A stretch of DNA of 64,000 nucleotides from Vandiemenella viatica (taxonomy: Eukaryota > Arthropoda > Insecta > Orthoptera > Morabidae), in contig JARYHS010013630.1 of the NCBI GenBank assembly GCA_031002005.1, positions 30,529,504-30,593,503 of the forward strand, written 5' to 3'. The first letter of the stretch is position 1. Each line of letters opens with the position of its first letter. The position numbers and the translations under genes were made by a program. This document shows positions 23,880 through 36,429 of this stretch, in pieces. The notes beneath the pieces are model-generated. The model did not search any database, was not told the DNA's origin, and saw nothing but the letters and a program-made list of their open reading frames with translations.

Positions 23880-25340
23880 AATGAAACAAAGATGAGTAAA
23901 CTGTGCAAATTTTTGTCAAGACTGAGTGACTGTTCCAAATTTCCTAAGTATTTCAGTAATCACTATATATATAACAGTTCTTGCAACCCAACAGAAATTT
24001 TCCAGGAAATGAGGAAAATTCAATTTGTGAGTAAAATACTATGTGCACACATCCAGTATTCAGGAAATGAACACAAAGGTTAAAGTTATTTCTAAGTAGA
24101 GAATAAAATGGTTCAATAAAATAACAATACACTTACACAATCCATCAAATGGGAAGAGTAACTGATTTCATTTCCACATAATCATCAGTGAAATATGTGG
24201 AAGTATTAGCACTTCTCTACCTGATGTTACTGAATAGTACCACAATTATTACCCCACCAAATACTTTGACTATATGACTGTGCACTGTAGTAATCAGACA
24301 TATGATCATGTTTTGTACCATTAGGTCAATTAAAGTGCTTTTTGTTTTGGTGAGTATTACATTCCATGATTTCTAAAATTAGGCAAATGGCAAGTATTGT
24401 TTTTTTTAAATTACTTTTTGTCCAAAGTTCATGAAGTTCATCATTACTGTAATATATGAAAATTAGTATAGACTATGTAAAAGGTAACAAGAGCTTCAAT
24501 AAAAATCTAAAATCAATATTTCTGTTTAATATCAAGTACCTTTAAACAAATATAAGGTAGAAATTAAAATTTCTTAGAGTTTTCTAAAGGTGATTAGAAA
24601 GGATTAATTGGCAATATGTTTTCGACTATCTTCCATAAACGTTTGAGGGTTGATTCATAACAATGTCGTGAATAATGGTATTTTTTGAACATCAGTCAGC
24701 AACGAAATAATGCAGCAATTGGAAATATTAAATTTTTGTTTTAGATCAGGTAAGTGTCAAAGAACATCTGAAATAACATTTATGGTAGTGAAGTCATGGA
24801 TTTTAAGTATGTGTTTAAGTAGTAGGCAAGATATCATTACCACAACCAATCCAAGATTTTATGATGATGGAGAGAGCACTGAAACAACTTCAAAAAGTGG
24901 CTGAAACTTTTCAAAGTAATCATTACATGTCTTATCAGGATTACTGAAAAGCCCATTGGAATTCCTAATTACACCAACCACCTATTTTTTAACGAAAATA
25001 CAGGTTAGTGGAAAGTCAATTCACTCTATGTACCACCTACTTTGACCGTAAAAAAAGGAGGGGGGGGGGGGGTTTGGAGGAACATGAAAACAGCAGCTAA
25101 AATGGATCCAGACTTCATATCACATATAGCAATAGGTGATAAAACATAACACTTTCTGTATGAGCCACTTGCAAATGCCAGAGCTTGGGGCAGATGGGAG
25201 TCCAAAATTTCTGAAATTGGAAAAAAAAGAAAATATGCAAGCAGAGGAGAATCAAGACCATTTTTTTTTCTTTGATTACTGGGGACCTAGTCACAAGGAA
25301 TTCACACTAGAAGGTTAAACAATGGAAGCTGAATATTAAT
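23880..25340. other. Intron, poly-G tract, no gene
   Basis: AT-rich intron. A run of about 12 G lies at 25062-25073. Open frames (24710-24904, 25136-25318) are short and unrecognised. Confidence 0.5.
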
Positions 25341-25349
25341 TTAATGTCT

Positions 25350-26790
25350 GGGTACCTTGAGTTTATCTGAATATAATGGATATGAATAGTTCAAACCAAA
25401 AATCATGGATATGGGTCACGATCCCGGTAACATAAAAAGCACCACAATAAAAATAAGACTGTACACAATTTCTTGGTCAAAAACAGTAGCGGGTTGCTCA
25501 ATCAGCCCTAATTTGATTCACAACAGATGGCTATTATAGAAACTTAAATTCACAATGATAGGAAACCAGAACACAATTTCAAAAATCCAAAAGGTGTGAG
25601 CAGTAATTAGAGAAATCATCCTCACAAATGAGTTTCAGAAATGATTAAAAAAGGATGTTTCCGATCGTAACTTTAACAGTCTTTCAGCTTTGTTAGTGCT
25701 ATCAAAAAAAGTGTTCCTGACTATTTTTCCAGTTTCAGACCCAACTGTGTAGATACGAGCGACTCGTCCCATACTGCTTAGATACTCACTTGTTACCAAA
25801 GGTTTTCTCTGAATATCTCAGATTTTCTGTGAATTCACTTCCAATGATAAGAGTTTCATAGTTAACGTCATAACATGGTAATGAAAGAGAGCACCCATGA
25901 CATATTCACTAAGGTCGGAGATGACCATTGTTAATGGTGGCCTGTTCCTAAGAGTCCAGTAGTTGGAGGATAATGTTGCAACGTATAGGGCATGACTTTA
26001 ATTCAACCAATATTATATTAGTTGAAGATGACAGAAATGCTCCTAAGCAAAGCTGAAGAGCCTGGTAAAGACATTTATCCAAGCAGTTTAACAGCTGATT
26101 AGATGCAGAGCCATAAGGTATACAGCCATAATCAAAGTGGGGTCATACAATGGCTTTGTAAAGGGTTATTGAGATTTTGGGATCCATCCTCTACAAAGTG
26201 CCATTAATAGTTCTGAGTACATTTATTGCTTTCTCACATTTACCAACTATTTCCGGTGTTTGATTCATTCACCTTAGCTTGTAGTCTAAATATCATATTA
26301 GGAATTTGACACATTTCACTAAAGCTGAATATGTGCTGAATCTGATGTCTTGAGCTACCTGTACTTTATGTTGTGTAAATGTTATTGCTACAGATTTTCC
26401 TGGTGATCTCTGGAGTCCATTATCTTAAAGTCATTTCTTAAATTTAGTTAGTGTCTCAGAGGTATGTGTACTGCAGATTACTGGAGGTTTTATAGATGCA
26501 GAGGTCATCTGCATATTCCATAAACCCAGTATCTGGTGACAGTACTGTAGCAGTACAGGAGTGGTGCTTGGATGGAACCTTGTGGGAGACAAAACTTGTA
26601 AGCCGGAGGCCAGTTGGTGTCATAATTAACAGGGCTCTATTCTGCAGAATATTCCAAAGGTTTGGTATGAATGTTTCTGGCAAATTCATTACAGAAAGTT
26701 TCTGTAATAGAATTTTTGAGACTACATTGTCATATGCACCAATCAGATCTGTAAACACACGTGTAATTTGTTAGACATCTAATACCTTGA
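25350..26790 (-). pseudogene. Minus-strand LINE fragment (RT)
   Basis: At 26758-26456 one reads FTDLIGAYDNVVSKILLQKL (RT aspartate block), LWNILQNRALLI, TPTGLRLTSFVSHK and, after an internal loss of the PQGS block, DTGFMEYADDLCIYK, the catalytic A-D-D box. Lower coordinates keep C-terminal traces to about 25640, such as a PHFDYG-like block near 26150 and sequence around ICHGC. It resembles RTs of the jockey/I side of the LINE tree; I do not assign a clade. Confidence 0.7.
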
Positions 26791-26792
26791 CT

Positions 26793-27010
26793 AAACAGTT
26801 TAGAAGGAGGCTTATTACTTATAATTCATACAGAAAATAACTTTTATAATCATTTTTGTAATAATAAAGCACTCTTCAACTTAGAACATAATTATGTTGT
26901 ATATCCATTATCTTGCCTAAACTGTTTACTAGGATACCTATTGCATATAATTCATATAGAAAATAACTTTTATAACCATTTTCTTAATAATAAAATACTT
27001 GTCAGCTCGA
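26793..27010. repeat. Tandem duplication, unit about 127 bp
   Basis: AATTCATACAGAAAATAACT near 26823 recurs as AATTCATATAGAAAATAACT near 26951. The similarity covers TAAACAGTTTA/TAAACTGTTTA at the start and TTAATAATAAAA at the end. Not coding. Confidence 0.75.
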
Positions 27011-27315
27011 ATTCTAACCATTTTTTAGAAAGAAACAGAAAAAGCTAAAAATTTTACGTTAACCCTGTTTGTTGCCTACATGTTCACCAATAAAGAATAA
27101 AATTATGAACAATTTGAAGGGTAACAAGTATAGGCTAAAAATTTTATTTAAAGAGAAAGTTTAATTACAAGTAATATTTCACCATGTGAATGGGACAAAT
27201 AAAAGAAAAATACAAAATTTAAAATTGTCAATAAATGGAAACAGTTATTTCGAATTTCAATATCACAGTTTGCTGTCAGCATAGCTTCATGCATCCTAAA
27301 TAAAATTGGAGTATA

Positions 27316-27793
27316 CAGGGTGTTACAAAAAGGTACGGCCAAACTTTCAGGAAACATTCCTCACACACAAACAAAGAAAATATATTATGTGGACGTGTGT
27401 TCGGAAACGCTTACTTTCCATGTTAGAGCTCATTTTAGTTTCGTTAGTATGTACTGTACTTCCTCGATTCACCGTTCGTATTGTGGATGGCTGTGATACA
27501 ATACGCCATTCTCCAGGGCTGCATCAGCGCATCAGGGATTCCATGTGACGGAGGGTGGATGCATGTATCCTCACTAACGGAGGACATTTTGAACATTTCC
27601 TGTAACAAAGTGTTTGAAGTCACGCTGGTACGTTCTGTTGCTGTGTGTTTCCATTCCATGTTTAATGTGATTTGAAGAGAAGTAATAAAATGAGCTCTAA
27701 CATGGAAAGTAAGCGTCCACATAACATATTTTCTTTGTTTGTGTGTGAGGAATGTTTCCTGAAAGTTTGGCTGTACCTTTTTGTAACACCCTG
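27316..27793. mobile_element. MITE with 125-bp inverted repeats and TA duplication
   Basis: A 478-bp element between TA dinucleotides (27314-27315, 27794-27795). Both ends begin CAGGGTGTTACAAAAAGGTA and stay nearly identical for about 125 bp; the left arm has an extra 14 bp near 27397-27410. The centre has an open frame on the minus strand that I cannot match to a transposase. The TIR start CAGGG and the TA target point to the Tc1/mariner superfamily, as for 8993-11407 and 27927-28768. Confidence 0.85.
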
Positions 27794-27926
27794 TATAAGT
27801 AATTTCAAAATATGTTTTTAATAAAGTAAACAATTTGAACTTTGTAAATAAAAGAGCTGGCAAAATAAAAGTAGGCTTAAATGAGAGAGAAAAATTCATT
27901 CAATAATAATAATAATAATAATAATA

Positions 27927-28768
27927 CAGGGCGTTCGCCGGGAAACGCTACCCACTGTTAGCGCTACAAGGAAGAAACTGCTCCCGGCGAGCGAGCGGTC
28001 AGCTTCCGGCATTGTTCGACCGTCGGCCGCGGACTATTTCATAATAATTACGCTTCATAAACTTGTATGTGCTAAGCATTTAAATGTGACGTCAGTTGCG
28101 GATCAACAGTGCCATCGTGGACACCCTGCAGGTAACAGTTGCAAAATCTAATCCTAGGCCCCTGGTCTATTTCTGTAATTTTATGCACCACAATTGTTTT
28201 GTATGGCTTTAAGTGAACTAGCTTTGTTACTTTCCAAGCTGACGTCTTAGATACACCTGCCTGCTGCCCTAACTGACTTAATGATTTTTTGGGTGACTGT
28301 TCTAGTCGAAAAGCGATATCGTCAATTTCCTCTTCTGTGAGAATACGGTTGACCGACAGTCTCTTTTTGTTAAAAAATGAACCCGTTTCTCTTACTTTTT
28401 TAACCAGACGCAGAATTTTTGATTTAGCTGGCAGTAAAGTCCCAGGATATTCACGACGAAATTTACTGCGACACTTTTTAAACGACTTATTCTTCACATA
28501 TGTATCGTAGAGAAATATTCTTTGTTGTAAACTGTAATGTACCATAATTTTACTCACACTCAAACACGGTACAGATTAGTAAGAGTATGAAGCCCCACAC
28601 CAGCCAAACCACAAAGAAACGTTTATTCACAACACTGTTGGGGCAGCGGAGGTGTTAAACAGTGCGGTGATTCACGGCGCTGTGTGGAGGGAGTTGCTGG
28701 CTCCACTGTCCCAGCAAGTTGCCGACGGCAACAGACTGGGAGGGTAGCGTTTCCCGGCAAACGCCCTG
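27927..28768 (-). mobile_element. Internally deleted mariner-like element
   Basis: An 842-bp element flanked by TA (27925-27926, 28769-28770), inserted into an (AAT)n microsatellite at 27902-27926. The inverted ends begin CAGGGCGTTCGCCGGGAAAC (left) and CAGGGCGTTTGCCGGGAAAC (right, other strand). Ends are GC-rich compared with the surroundings. It contains only the N-terminal part of a transposase. Confidence 0.85.
28072..28545 (-). CDS. Truncated transposase, DNA-binding half only
   Basis: Open over 158 codons from the ATG at 28545 (an upstream in-frame GTG at 28563 is also possible). It reads VHYSLQQRIFLYDTYVKNKS then FRREYPGT, the N-terminal domain found in many insect mariner-like transposases, then a second helix-turn-helix (LSQLGQQAGVSKTSAWKVTK). 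It ends shortly after HDGTVDPQLTSHLNA, just before the catalytic domain should start. No catalytic Asp is present. A protein of this sort could bind its own TIRs without cutting, but expression is unknown. Confidence 0.7.
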   Translation of the reverse strand: MVHYSLQQRIFLYDTYVKNKSFKKCRSKFRREYPGTLLPAKSKILRLVKKVRETGSFFNKKRLSVNRILTEEEIDDIAFRLEQSPKKSLSQLGQQAGVSKTSAWKVTKLVHLKPYKTIVVHKITEIDQGPRIRFCNCYLQGVHDGTVDPQLTSHLNA

Positions 28769-28779
28769 TATTGAAGGTA

Positions 28780-29640
28780 ATTTGAGAATTAATGGAAGAA
28801 AAACGAAATTTTAGTACTAGAACTTGATGCCATCACCATGACTGGGAATAAATCGGACTATACATAGAAAAGTTTCAAAAAAAAAAAAAAAAATCTGAAT
28901 AAAAATAGGTTACCATGAGAGAAGGGATTTTTGTAATTATCAAGAGAATAGTATTTCCCCTCAGGAATACCAGTTTAATCTGGAACTCGTCAGTTCAAGA
29001 TTAGCCAAGACTATAAATAGCGAGACCCACATTTCCTTGTGGAGGCAGTTTCCAACAGTACTTTGGCCTGATATCCACTTTAAATAACCTATGTCTCTGT
29101 AAGAACATTTCTATAGTCTACATGCAGATGATAGAATTTCGCAAGTGGCTATGGGACCTATCAAATCTTCATATCAGGCAACCACGTCATCTAACAATAG
29201 TGAACTATATCAAATATTATTATGAACTGATGGGTTTTTCTTCGGTTTTCACCAACTATGGGGGAGTTGTGTGGACTTAAGTGAGTTAGTTGAACCTATA
29301 CACTGTCTTCATTCAGACATGTGTGTCAGACACCTTTCGTTAGACAAACAACTACTACCAGTTACATTACAAAGTTTTCAGAATATACAGTTTTATATGA
29401 AGTAACTTTTTTTCTTCATTTGACAGTACAACTTACCACCTGTTAGCCTTTACAGGTTAAATTAAAAGCTTGCCGACTAATTTTCACCCTGCAACTTATA
29501 AACCCGATTCAAGTAGCATAAACTGTATCAGTAACCATCAGAGATTTATGCAATCTGCTGTGTGTAACACTAAAGTACCAGCAAGTTGTCTGACAAATTG
29601 TTGTCTGTAAAACTCTCTTGCACCTCAGTAACTAGGTAGG
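28780..29640. other. Intron, no gene; dispersed repeat
   Basis: Contains the phrase shared with 19736 and a TATA-like word CTATAAATAG at 29010-29019. No coding sequence recognised. Confidence 0.45.
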
Positions 29641-29649
29641 TAAGAGCAT

Positions 29650-30460
29650 CATGTGTGCCAAGACCTTTACCAAACCTGGGGAAGGATTATACATTGTTCC
29701 ACGTGCCACTCTAGTCCGAGTCTGATCGTACACTCCAAGATTTTGTACATAAATAACATTAGAGAAATTGGTACATATGATGATGGATTGCATGGATCCT
29801 TGCCTGGTTTGATGACAGGGACTATTCATTATGATTATAAGGTGGAGAAAGAATTGCTTGTTGATGACTTCAAATGTAAATATCTTGGTATTACATTTGA
29901 TAACAAGCGTAATTGGGCAGGACACATTGGACGGGTAGTAGTAAAGGTTTCAAAGTTCTGCACATGTTAGAGAGAGTGATGAGGGGATGTATGAGAGAAG
30001 TAAAGGAATTGGGTTACAAACTTTGGTCAGGCCATTGCTTGGATATGGTAGTGTAGTTTTATGTATCAAATACAGAGTTGAAGAGGGTGCAAAAAAAAGG
30101 GCATTTAGATTTGATTCTGGAAATTACTGCAGAATGCAATCAGTAGCAGATAAGAGCTGGTATGGGATTCACTGGAAGATAGGAGGGAGGGGGAAGGGGG
30201 TCATGGGAGTGTACAAGTCGTATATTGGTGATGAGCCATGGAAAGATATTGTTGTAACAAGTAATGCATGGAAGGGAAAAGATGACCATGACCACAAGCT
30301 GGAATTCAAGCACAAGGGTGTAGGAAGATTCTCAATCTCTCTCTTTTTTTTTTTTTTTTTTTTTTTGGGTACGGGTGTCAGGGATTATAATAAGTTATCA
30401 AGAGAAATGGTGAATAATTTACCAAAAAATTGAAAGAATTTAAAGCTAAAATTTGCAGAG
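29650..30460 (+). pseudogene. CR1/L2-like LINE C-terminal fragment
   Basis: Three frames in turn give LLVDDFKCKYLGITFDNKRN and WAGHIGRVVVKVSKF (29850-29970), the YLG block after the RT palm, then LGLQTLVRPLLGYGSVV-like sequence at 30009-30070 and YKSYIGDEPWKDIVV at 30210-30260. This is the conserved C-terminal region that the element at 51541-56449 also has (YKTLLRPHLEYCCGIWDP). A T-run of about 24 at 30343-30366 lies in the coding region. Confidence 0.7.
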
Positions 30461-30634
30461 GGCAATATAGGTGGGTGCAGTAAATGGAGAAGATGGGTGT
30501 GTAGGGAAATTGCCACTGGAGCATGCAGTACATCGCAATTGAATTAAATTTTATTATTCAATGCGAATGCATTTTAGCCAAACATCATTCATTACTTTTA
30601 AAAAAGAAACCTGAGCATAACATAATGAATGTTG

Positions 30635-32034
30635 GTTCATGGCTGTCTGGGAGACGCCGCATCATAGTGTGTGCAGCCGGTATTTCGACCATCTTTCCTT
30701 GGTCTTCTTTTGGGCAGAACCGAGTCTTCAATCAGTGTGTGGTGCTGTTAGATTGCCAAGGCCTGTGACCCGCCTCGAGAGTTCGCTTTACCTGGCCAAT
30801 CAGAGAGTCTGAACCGTCACATCAGACATAGCTCGCACTTCGTTGAAATCACTTCATTGCTCAAAATTCAAAAACTGACATCCTAGTGATCTTTGATGTC
30901 ATGTTGCTCTACACCAATGCATCTATGGAAGAAGCAGTGGCAATAATACGCACCAAGCTATTGGCCCTTAAGATCTCAGAAGAATGAGTGGACTTGGCCA
31001 AATTTTGTCTCAAATCAACGTTCTTCCAATATGATGGAAAATTTTACGTCCAAGTGGAAGAAGCAGCCATGGGCTCACCGCTTTTGCCGACAGCAGTGAA
31101 CATCTTTACTGGAATAAGCAGTGGCAATAATACGCACCAAGCTATCGGCCAATGAAATGAAAGTGTGTGATGCTAAAAGCTGAACAATGGAGTTATAGGC
31201 ACTGCAACACACATTCAGGTTGAATGGCTACCACAACTTTGTATTAAATGGTGATTGCATGCGGTCACGACAAGGAGAGACACCAATTCAGCATCAAATC
31301 AACCCACCTCTCAATAAAGCAACCTAGTTGTTCTACCCTATATAAGAGGTATTACTGACAGAATTGGAAAGATATTTTAAAAAGTCAACATAAAACCTAT
31401 CTATAAAACACATAGCAAGGTCAGTAACCAGCTTGTCAAGGTTAAGGTCAAGCTGCCCGCAACTACAGGTTGCTGGGGTCTATGAAATTCTGTGTACCTG
31501 CGGCCGGCTATACATAGGAGAGATGGGGCGCACTATAGAGGATAGGCTGCATGAGCATATATGCAATTATAGATCCAATAACACCAAGAAGTCTGCCATT
31601 GTACGGCACGCTGCCGAAACTGATCATGACATAAATTTCGAAAATACCACCATGATAGTGCACGAAGATAAATGGTAGTCAAGGAGGCACTGGAAATTCC
31701 CAAATGCCCAGACAACATAAATGAAGACAACAGGCTTAAACTACACAATGAATCATTCTTGCTAGTGTGGATGGAGCAGGTCACGTGTCACCCCCAACCA
31801 GACCGCACCACGCCCAACCAGGCCAACGAAACACGTGACAGTTCAGACTCTCTGATTGGCCCAGTAAACCGAAGTCTCTAGATGGGTCATGGGCCTCGGC
31901 TATTGAAGACATAGTTCTTCACAGAAGAAGACCACAGAAGGACGGTCGAAACGTCAGCTGCACACATCATGATACGGTGTCACCTGGACAGCCAAGAACC
32001 AACTCATTCTGGCTGTGGAAGCCTACAATTACAC
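30635..32034 (+). mobile_element. Penelope-like element with inverted arms (family 2)
   Basis: A 1400-bp element flanked by AATGAATGTTG at 30624-30634 and 32035-32045. Arms of about 190 bp at 30635-30825 and 31845-32010 are inverted copies, matching the inverted pLTR layout known for Penelope. The interior keeps RT and GIY-YIG pieces on the plus strand. The target duplication outside both arms shows that the whole unit was inserted in one event. Confidence 0.85.
30880..31678 (+). pseudogene. PLE reverse transcriptase and GIY-YIG endonuclease relic
   Basis: Near 30885-31115: LVIFDVMLLYTNASMEEAVA and FFQYDGKFYVQVEEAAMGSP, the Penelope RT signature around G-x-x-M-G-S-P. The catalytic D-D block is lost in an internal deletion. 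A 32-bp phrase at 30933-30964 recurs at 31110-31142. At 31433-31678 VAGVYEILCTCGRLYIGEMG is the GIY-YIG pair (GVY, YIG), followed by R in EDRLHEHI. The GIY-YIG nuclease nicks target DNA in this class. Non-functional copy; distinct from family 1 at 39160 and 44820. Confidence 0.85.
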
Positions 32035-32175
32035 AATGAATGTTGTCTGGTTTAGGAAATATGTTTGAAAATATGTTGCCTGCCATCTATAAGTGCAGTT
32101 TCTAACATAGTCTCTGTGTTATGACAGTAAGAGAAATAAATGGGAAGGTGGTCTGACCAACTTGTGTCCTTTATG

Positions 32176-35100
32176 CTGTGTTGTTGTTGTAATTGGGGCT
32201 TAAGGGCACGTTGACAGTGAGGTCATTAGTGTCCTAACAACAACCTGCTTAGCAACGTGGCTTAAAAATTTACAATATTATTGTCGGCATGGCCGAATGT
32301 AAAGTGTTGGTCATACAGACAGCAAAATAAAAAACTAAAATGTTGGCTATAAAGGGCCAATTAAAACCACAATCATTACAAACCATGTCTGGTTTGTGGT
32401 AAAGAGGGCAACCAAATTTAAAAACTTAAGATTAATAATTGAAAAATTTATTATATACATGGCTAAGTGGCTGTAAAATGGCCACTAACCAACCTTAAAA
32501 CCTAGGCTAGTCTGCGCAAAACTCATTCGACAAGACCAGCGAGTATGCAGAATTTTAAAACTTAAGCCTCGTTGCTACTGTCATAATTTAAAATAAGGGA
32601 CCGACAATTCGGTAGGCCAACATCTGCCCTTATATCCAAAAATAAAACACAATCAGTAAAAAGTACACCACAAGCATCACATTCTGGTGTGTCCTCCTGG
32701 CGGAATAGAAGGCTATGTGTCACAGAACAGACCCTACACGGAGGAGAGTAAATATAACCTCATTCCCTATTGCCCACTTTAAGGAACTATTCTACGGCCG
32801 AATAATCGGTTTGACCAGATGAAGCTTATTATGCTCAACTTCCAGTCACTAACTCTGTGAAACATCAAAAACAATTATTTTCCCTGCAGAGGCAAGGTCT
32901 GACTTTGGGACTGGATCAAAGTTAAATCTGACAGTGTCACAAGATAACTTCACAGCTTTATCAAAGGCCTCATTCCCCCCGATTGCCACATGGTCTGGTG
33001 CCCAGGAGAATAGAACCTCTTTTCCTAGAGATTGGAGGGTATCCTGTGTATCTTGGACCAGACGATTTGCTGGGGACATATTTTGTAATGCCTGAACGTA
33101 GCTGAGGGAATTGCAGTATATTTCGTACTTCTTACCACGACTAACTTTAATATGCTTAAGTGGCTTTAACAAAGCTTAACACCATGTAGTGTATAAGCTG
33201 CTCATGCTATTCAGTTTGTATGTGTAAGTCACGTGTGGGAACATTACAAAGCAACCTATTCTGTTAACCGGCTTAGACCCATCCTTATATACCAGGGAGA
33301 AATCGTGATGCAGGTTTAAAACGTTGCAAAAAATTCTAATAAAAACATTGTCAGTGGTAAACAGCTTGTTGTACCATGACAGTTCTAAAATCGTTTTGGG
33401 CCTCTATAAAGGCTAGGGAGGAGATTTAATCCAATCGTAGTGATAAAAAGAGGTCAGCTCAAACCCACTCTCTTCTAAAATAGCCCTTGTACCATAGCTG
33501 AATGGTTTGGTTGCTCTATGGCGATTGATGTAAAGTTGTTCGAAGTTCGGGTGAACATCATACACGGGACTACCAGGAGTTGTAGCAATATGTATATAGT
33601 GTAGCACCATGTGGAGATGTAGTTGTAGTTGCTGCTCTGGACCTCTCAGGCTAGATGATGTACAAAGAATTAAAAAGTCGTCAATGTATAAATAGTACCA
33701 GATGGGCCTCCTTATAATAACTGAAATGCTATTAATCACAATAGCGAAAAGGGCCATACCTAAAACAGACCCTTGAGAAACACCATTTTCCTGGATAAAA
33801 ATATCTGACACTTCAATACCGACTCAGTACTGGAACCAATGCTGAGATAAAAATGATTGTATAAAACGAGGCAGGTTTCCCCTAAAACCCCTTTCATGAA
33901 GTTGTTTTAAAATACCGTGGCCCCAGGTAGCATAATAAGCCTTGTCTATATAAAAAAACACACCAACAATGTAATGGCTGCACATAAAGGCTTCCTGTCT
34001 CACTGCTTCCAGAAGGATCTGGATGTCCAAGGTGGAATGGAATTTCCTAAATCCACATTGAATGCGACTCAGAAAATTTCGGGATTAAAGACACCAAACA
34101 AGGTGACAGTTGACCATCCACTCTAGTGTCTTTTTGACAAAGCTTGTTAAGGCAGTGCTTCGATAACTAACAGGTAACATTTTGTCCAACCCAGGTTTTG
34201 AAAAAGGAACTGGCTATGCTTCCTTCCGCGAGTCAGGGAAGCCTCCTCTGGTCCATCTATCATTAAAAATATCTGAAAGGTTCTCTTTAGCATCTTTCCT
34301 AAGACGCCTCAGCATCTGGAACTGGGTCAGGTAAGGCCCTTGCGCGGTGTCTTTGGAGCTGTTTAAGGCAGACTCCAGCTCCCAAAATGTAAAAGGGCTT
34401 GTCTGTCTGTAAAACAAACGAGTTGAAGATTAAAATATGCTTGTGGTTCCAGTCTGGCAGACGAAGAAATAGCAGTGAACGACTCTGTGAACAGCTGCAC
34501 TATACTTTGCTTGTTGGTGACTACATGCCCCTGGCGCAGTAATCCAGTTACTGGTGATCAAGAGTACCTTACAGATATATGGCGGATGACTCCCATACAT
34601 TTGATGAGGATATGGAATAGTTAATGGTGCTCTCAAAGTTCTGCGATGACAATCTCTTTCTCTCCTTAATCACATGATGCGTCATTACTGTTGTAATTAG
34701 GAAGGTTGTGAGGTTGTCAAGTGTTGAGTGCAACCTAAATCAACACAAGGCCTATCTGCGGCCCTATATAGCAGAACGACATTCATCATTCCACCAAAGG
34801 ACGAGCATTCTTCAGTGTTCCTAAGCTGCTAGGCATGGAAATATCAGACACCTTGTGAATAACCTTGGTGAAGTGTTGTGCCTTTTCCTCAATGTCCTCA
34901 CACTGTTGGAGAGTGACTGAACAGCGGTAGAGGTGCCAATCAGCTCTGCTGATATTCAATTTGCAATGGGTAGTTTCTCCTTCACATTTGAACTCTTACG
35001 TGCAGCCATTTCGGGAAGTGGTTGCTTCCGTGAAAGTCGCGATACACCTCCCACTGCACAGAGCCCACAATCGAATGAGTGCACAAAGAGAGCTCAACAG

Positions 35101-36420
35101 CAGAGGACGGACTGGAAGCAGTGGTAAAGTGTGTCATTTGGCCGGTATTAAGGATGCACAAATCCTCTTGCTCCCATAATCTAAAAATTTCTCGACCTTT
35201 GGGGCAATCGGTGGTCGAATCCCACAATGCATTGTGGGTGTTGAAATCTCCCAACGGGAGACAAGGTCGAAGAATTTGCCTCAATATATCAGCCAGTTGA
35301 TAATAATCAACAGGTGATCCTCGCAGTAGATATATGGAGCATACGGTAAATTGTATTGGCCTACATATTCTTACTGCTACTGCTTGTAAGACAGAGGTGT
35401 GAGCAATAGGTTGGGAGTGATACTGTTTTGGACAAACACAGCCACACACCCCTTCGCTCGATTACCCTCAATATCGTCCTTTTGGTAAATGTTATATCCT
35501 CTCAGCACAGGGTAGTGTGTTGGTCTAAAATGTGTCAGGTCTGTCTATCTAAAGTTCGGGCTCCGGAATTCCTGGTCACCTCCATAAACACCGATAGCAG
35601 ACATTCCTGAGATTGCACATGGCGAAACTGGTGGTGTTGCATTGACTGTTACTACTTGTGGGTCCTTTTTGACTGCTGCTGATGTGGTCAAGGTCACAGA
35701 CATTTTACTATCCAAGTTCACAGTCTTAGATGTTATGACCTTTGTGGATTTTGCACCACACTTGCATTGATATGAGCATGTTGTGCTTGTGTTCATGTCT
35801 GCAATAGATGTCGGAGTAGAAACCCTTTCTTTCCTGATGGAAGCTGAAGGCATCTTGGCAAAACTAGATGTGAAAACAGGAGCAGCAAGCAACTTGACCC
35901 TCTTCTTTCCTTCCTCATTAAGAATCCACTCTTTGGACTTTAGCTCCTGTATCTTGTGCTCTTCAAGATACACTTGACACTCCCTACTCCAGGCAGGGTA
36001 CAACCAGAGCAGTTGATGTACACCTGTGGGATCATGCAAATAACACTAACCCCCTTGCCACATAAACCACAAATGGGGTTCCTCTTATACGATGCTGTCG
36101 TATGTCCGAACCTGTGGCACTGGAGGCAGCGCATCGAGTCCAGAACATACTGGCAGATTTTCAGGTTCAAATATCCAGCCTTATATTCTTTGGCTACATT
36201 GGAACGTCAAACGTCAAGATGCAGGTGGTAGACTTTTCAATACTGTTATTCACCCTTCGTGTGACTTGATGCACATCGACCACTTTCTGTTCTTCCAACT
36301 CCTTAAAGAATTCCTCAGTCCCTATGTCAATAATATCACAGCAGGTGACAATGTCCTTGCTGCTGTTCAAGGACTTTTGGAGTTCACAACTGACGGCAAG
36401 TTCCCCAAGCTTGGGTAGCC
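32176..36420 (-). pseudogene. Long RNase H-bearing LINE (gag, EN, RT, RNase H)
   Basis: Minus-strand non-LTR element covering most of its length. ORF1 trace: CLQCHRFGHTTASYK and CGLCGKG near 36130-36060 (zinc knuckles, last ligand of the first knuckle lost). Endonuclease: LPLGDFNTHNALWDS near 35225. RT: FSKPG near 34200, YYATWGHGILKQLHERGF near 33915, NGVSQGSVLG near 33770 and YLYIDDFLILC near 33680 (catalytic D-D). RNase H: CNSLSYVQALQNM near 33100 and WAPDHVAIGGNEA near 33000. The 3' UTR runs to 32176 with a (GTT)n/(AAC)n tail. Many stops; EN, RT and RH order is preserved. Probably I/R1-like. Confidence 0.85.
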
Positions 36421-36429
36421 TGCCTACTG

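Noticed and set aside
27444..27899. 151-residue minus-strand frame as a gene
   Set aside because: It runs across the end of a MITE and into flanking intron DNA, and includes the inverted repeat.
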